Below are positions 63,767 through 64,000 of a DNA stretch of 64,000 nucleotides, piece by piece (positions within the stretch are counted from its first letter, which is position 1; every line of letters starts with the position of its first letter). The stretch spans positions 211,066-275,065 of the forward strand of contig CACZBK010000001.1 of NCBI GenBank assembly GCA_902779395.1. Reading direction: 5' to 3'. The notes under the pieces were generated by a model that saw only the letters and a program-made list of their open reading frames with translations, made no database searches and had not been told where the DNA came from. The position numbers and the translations under genes were made by a program. The DNA is from an uncultured Lachnospiraceae bacterium (GTDB lineage: Bacteria > Bacillota > Clostridia > Lachnospirales > Lachnospiraceae).

Positions 63767-63788
63767 AACGTATGTTCGGGTATGTCAA
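63760..63788 (-). promoter_or_regulatory. Perfect consensus promoter of the Rpn-like gene
   Basis: On the minus strand TTGACA (63788-63783) and TATAAT (63765-63760) are exactly 17 bp apart, all twelve bases matching consensus. Transcription should start near 63753, leaving a leader of about 58 nt. Confidence 0.88.
63765..63778 (-). promoter_or_regulatory. LexA/DinR-type SOS box in the promoter spacer
   Basis: The minus strand reads CGAACATACGTTCT. The Firmicutes LexA (DinR) consensus is CGAACRNRYGTTYC, so only the last base differs. It fills the promoter spacer and touches the -10 box, where a bound repressor would exclude RNA polymerase. Confidence 0.7.
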
Positions 63789-63848
63789 TATGGTTTTGGC
63801 ATTGATCAGTATTAGTTTTTATGCATCTTCACATCATTATTATACAGC

Positions 63849-63877
63849 AAAAGGCCGCCCGCGTAAAGCGGGCGGCC
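63849..63877 (-). terminator. Terminator of the gene cut at 64000
   Basis: On the minus strand GGCCGCCCGC (63877-63868) pairs perfectly with GCGGGCGGCC (63862-63853), followed by TTTT. It lies about 75 nt downstream of the TAA at 63953. The space 63699-63848 holds the nuclease promoter and nothing else that I can see. Confidence 0.82.
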
Positions 63878-63952
63878 TCTGTGTTATCTGCAGACCTGCG
63901 GTGCTTTAAGGCTTACGCCTTAAGCCGCGGAATCCTGTTTACATTAGGCTTC

Positions 63953-64000
63953 TTACTTAGCCTTTACCTTGATGGTAACAGCCTTGGTGTATCCATTACC
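63953..64000 (-). CDS. C-terminal end of a surface protein (cut by window edge)
   Basis: The minus strand encodes GNGYTKAVTIKVKAK followed by TAA at 63955-63953. This 15-residue tail resembles the ends of Ig-like repeat proteins such as the one at 57158-60076 (KITAKN region). A TAA stop and a downstream terminator support a true gene end. Nothing more can be said from 48 bases. Confidence 0.6.
   Translation of the reverse strand, partial: GNGYTKAVTIKVKAK

Noticed and set aside
1-64000. CRISPR arrays, tRNA and rRNA genes, IS elements
   Set aside because: No regularly spaced direct repeats, tRNA T-arm strings or transposase genes were noticed while reading; short or diverged ones could still be missed.

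Overview
The window looks like a chromosomal segment from a low-to-mid GC monoderm Firmicute, most likely a Lachnospiraceae (Clostridia). The support is gene content: a whiA/rapZ/murB/hprK cluster, an NfnAB-type transhydrogenase, a Flp/Tad pilus locus with no outer-membrane secretin, an FHA protein with a long N-terminal domain, a SleB-type hydrolase, and large secreted Ig-like repeat proteins. No rRNA, tRNA, CRISPR array, IS element or prophage was seen.

Layout. 1-9600 (minus): ftsH-uvrC, then hprK-glucokinase-murB-acyltransferase-rapZ-whiA (DNA repair, proteolysis, carbon-catabolite and cell-wall control). 9694-12250 (minus): an MBOAT/DltD-like polysaccharide acylation pair. 12461-16205 (minus): nfnA-nfnB-DUF1846. 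16395-22094 (plus): GH18 glycosidase, Sua5, RpiB, dCMP deaminase, SleB-like hydrolase, DUF402. 22095-32660 (minus): pyrC and an eleven-gene Tad pilus locus with two prepilin peptidases. 33117-35066 (plus): a LacI-type sensor fused to GGDEF. 35166-49000: fba, a solitary N6-adenine methylase (plus strand), then the minus-strand metG-GNAT-TIR/propeller-rlmD group, exoA and split transketolase. 49036-55725 (minus): gdpP-rplI-dnaB-phosphodiester glycosidase-unknown membrane protein, closed by a clear terminator. 55726-56402: no credible ORF, but a strong promoter, many inverted repeats and a terminator, so a candidate structured non-coding RNA of about 460 nt. 56403-64000: a small conserved-looking unknown, an Ig-like surface protein, a D-2-hydroxyacid dehydrogenase/radical SAM operon, an Rpn-like nuclease gene, and the tail of a second surface protein.

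The most interesting points are the candidate large RNA (55853-56312); a LexA-type SOS box lying exactly in the 17-bp spacer of a perfect consensus promoter in front of the Rpn-like nuclease; three genes (pyrC, exoA, gdpP) whose -10 box lies only 7-8 nt before the start codon, suggesting leaderless mRNAs; a TIR-membrane-propeller protein embedded in a housekeeping operon; a perfect 16-bp inverted repeat in the leader of the GGDEF gene; and an acyltransferase that has lost both residues of its R-X10-H motif.

All calls come from reading the sequence and recalling family signatures. No database search or folding program was run. Promoters, terminators and RNA structures are hand-read pattern matches.
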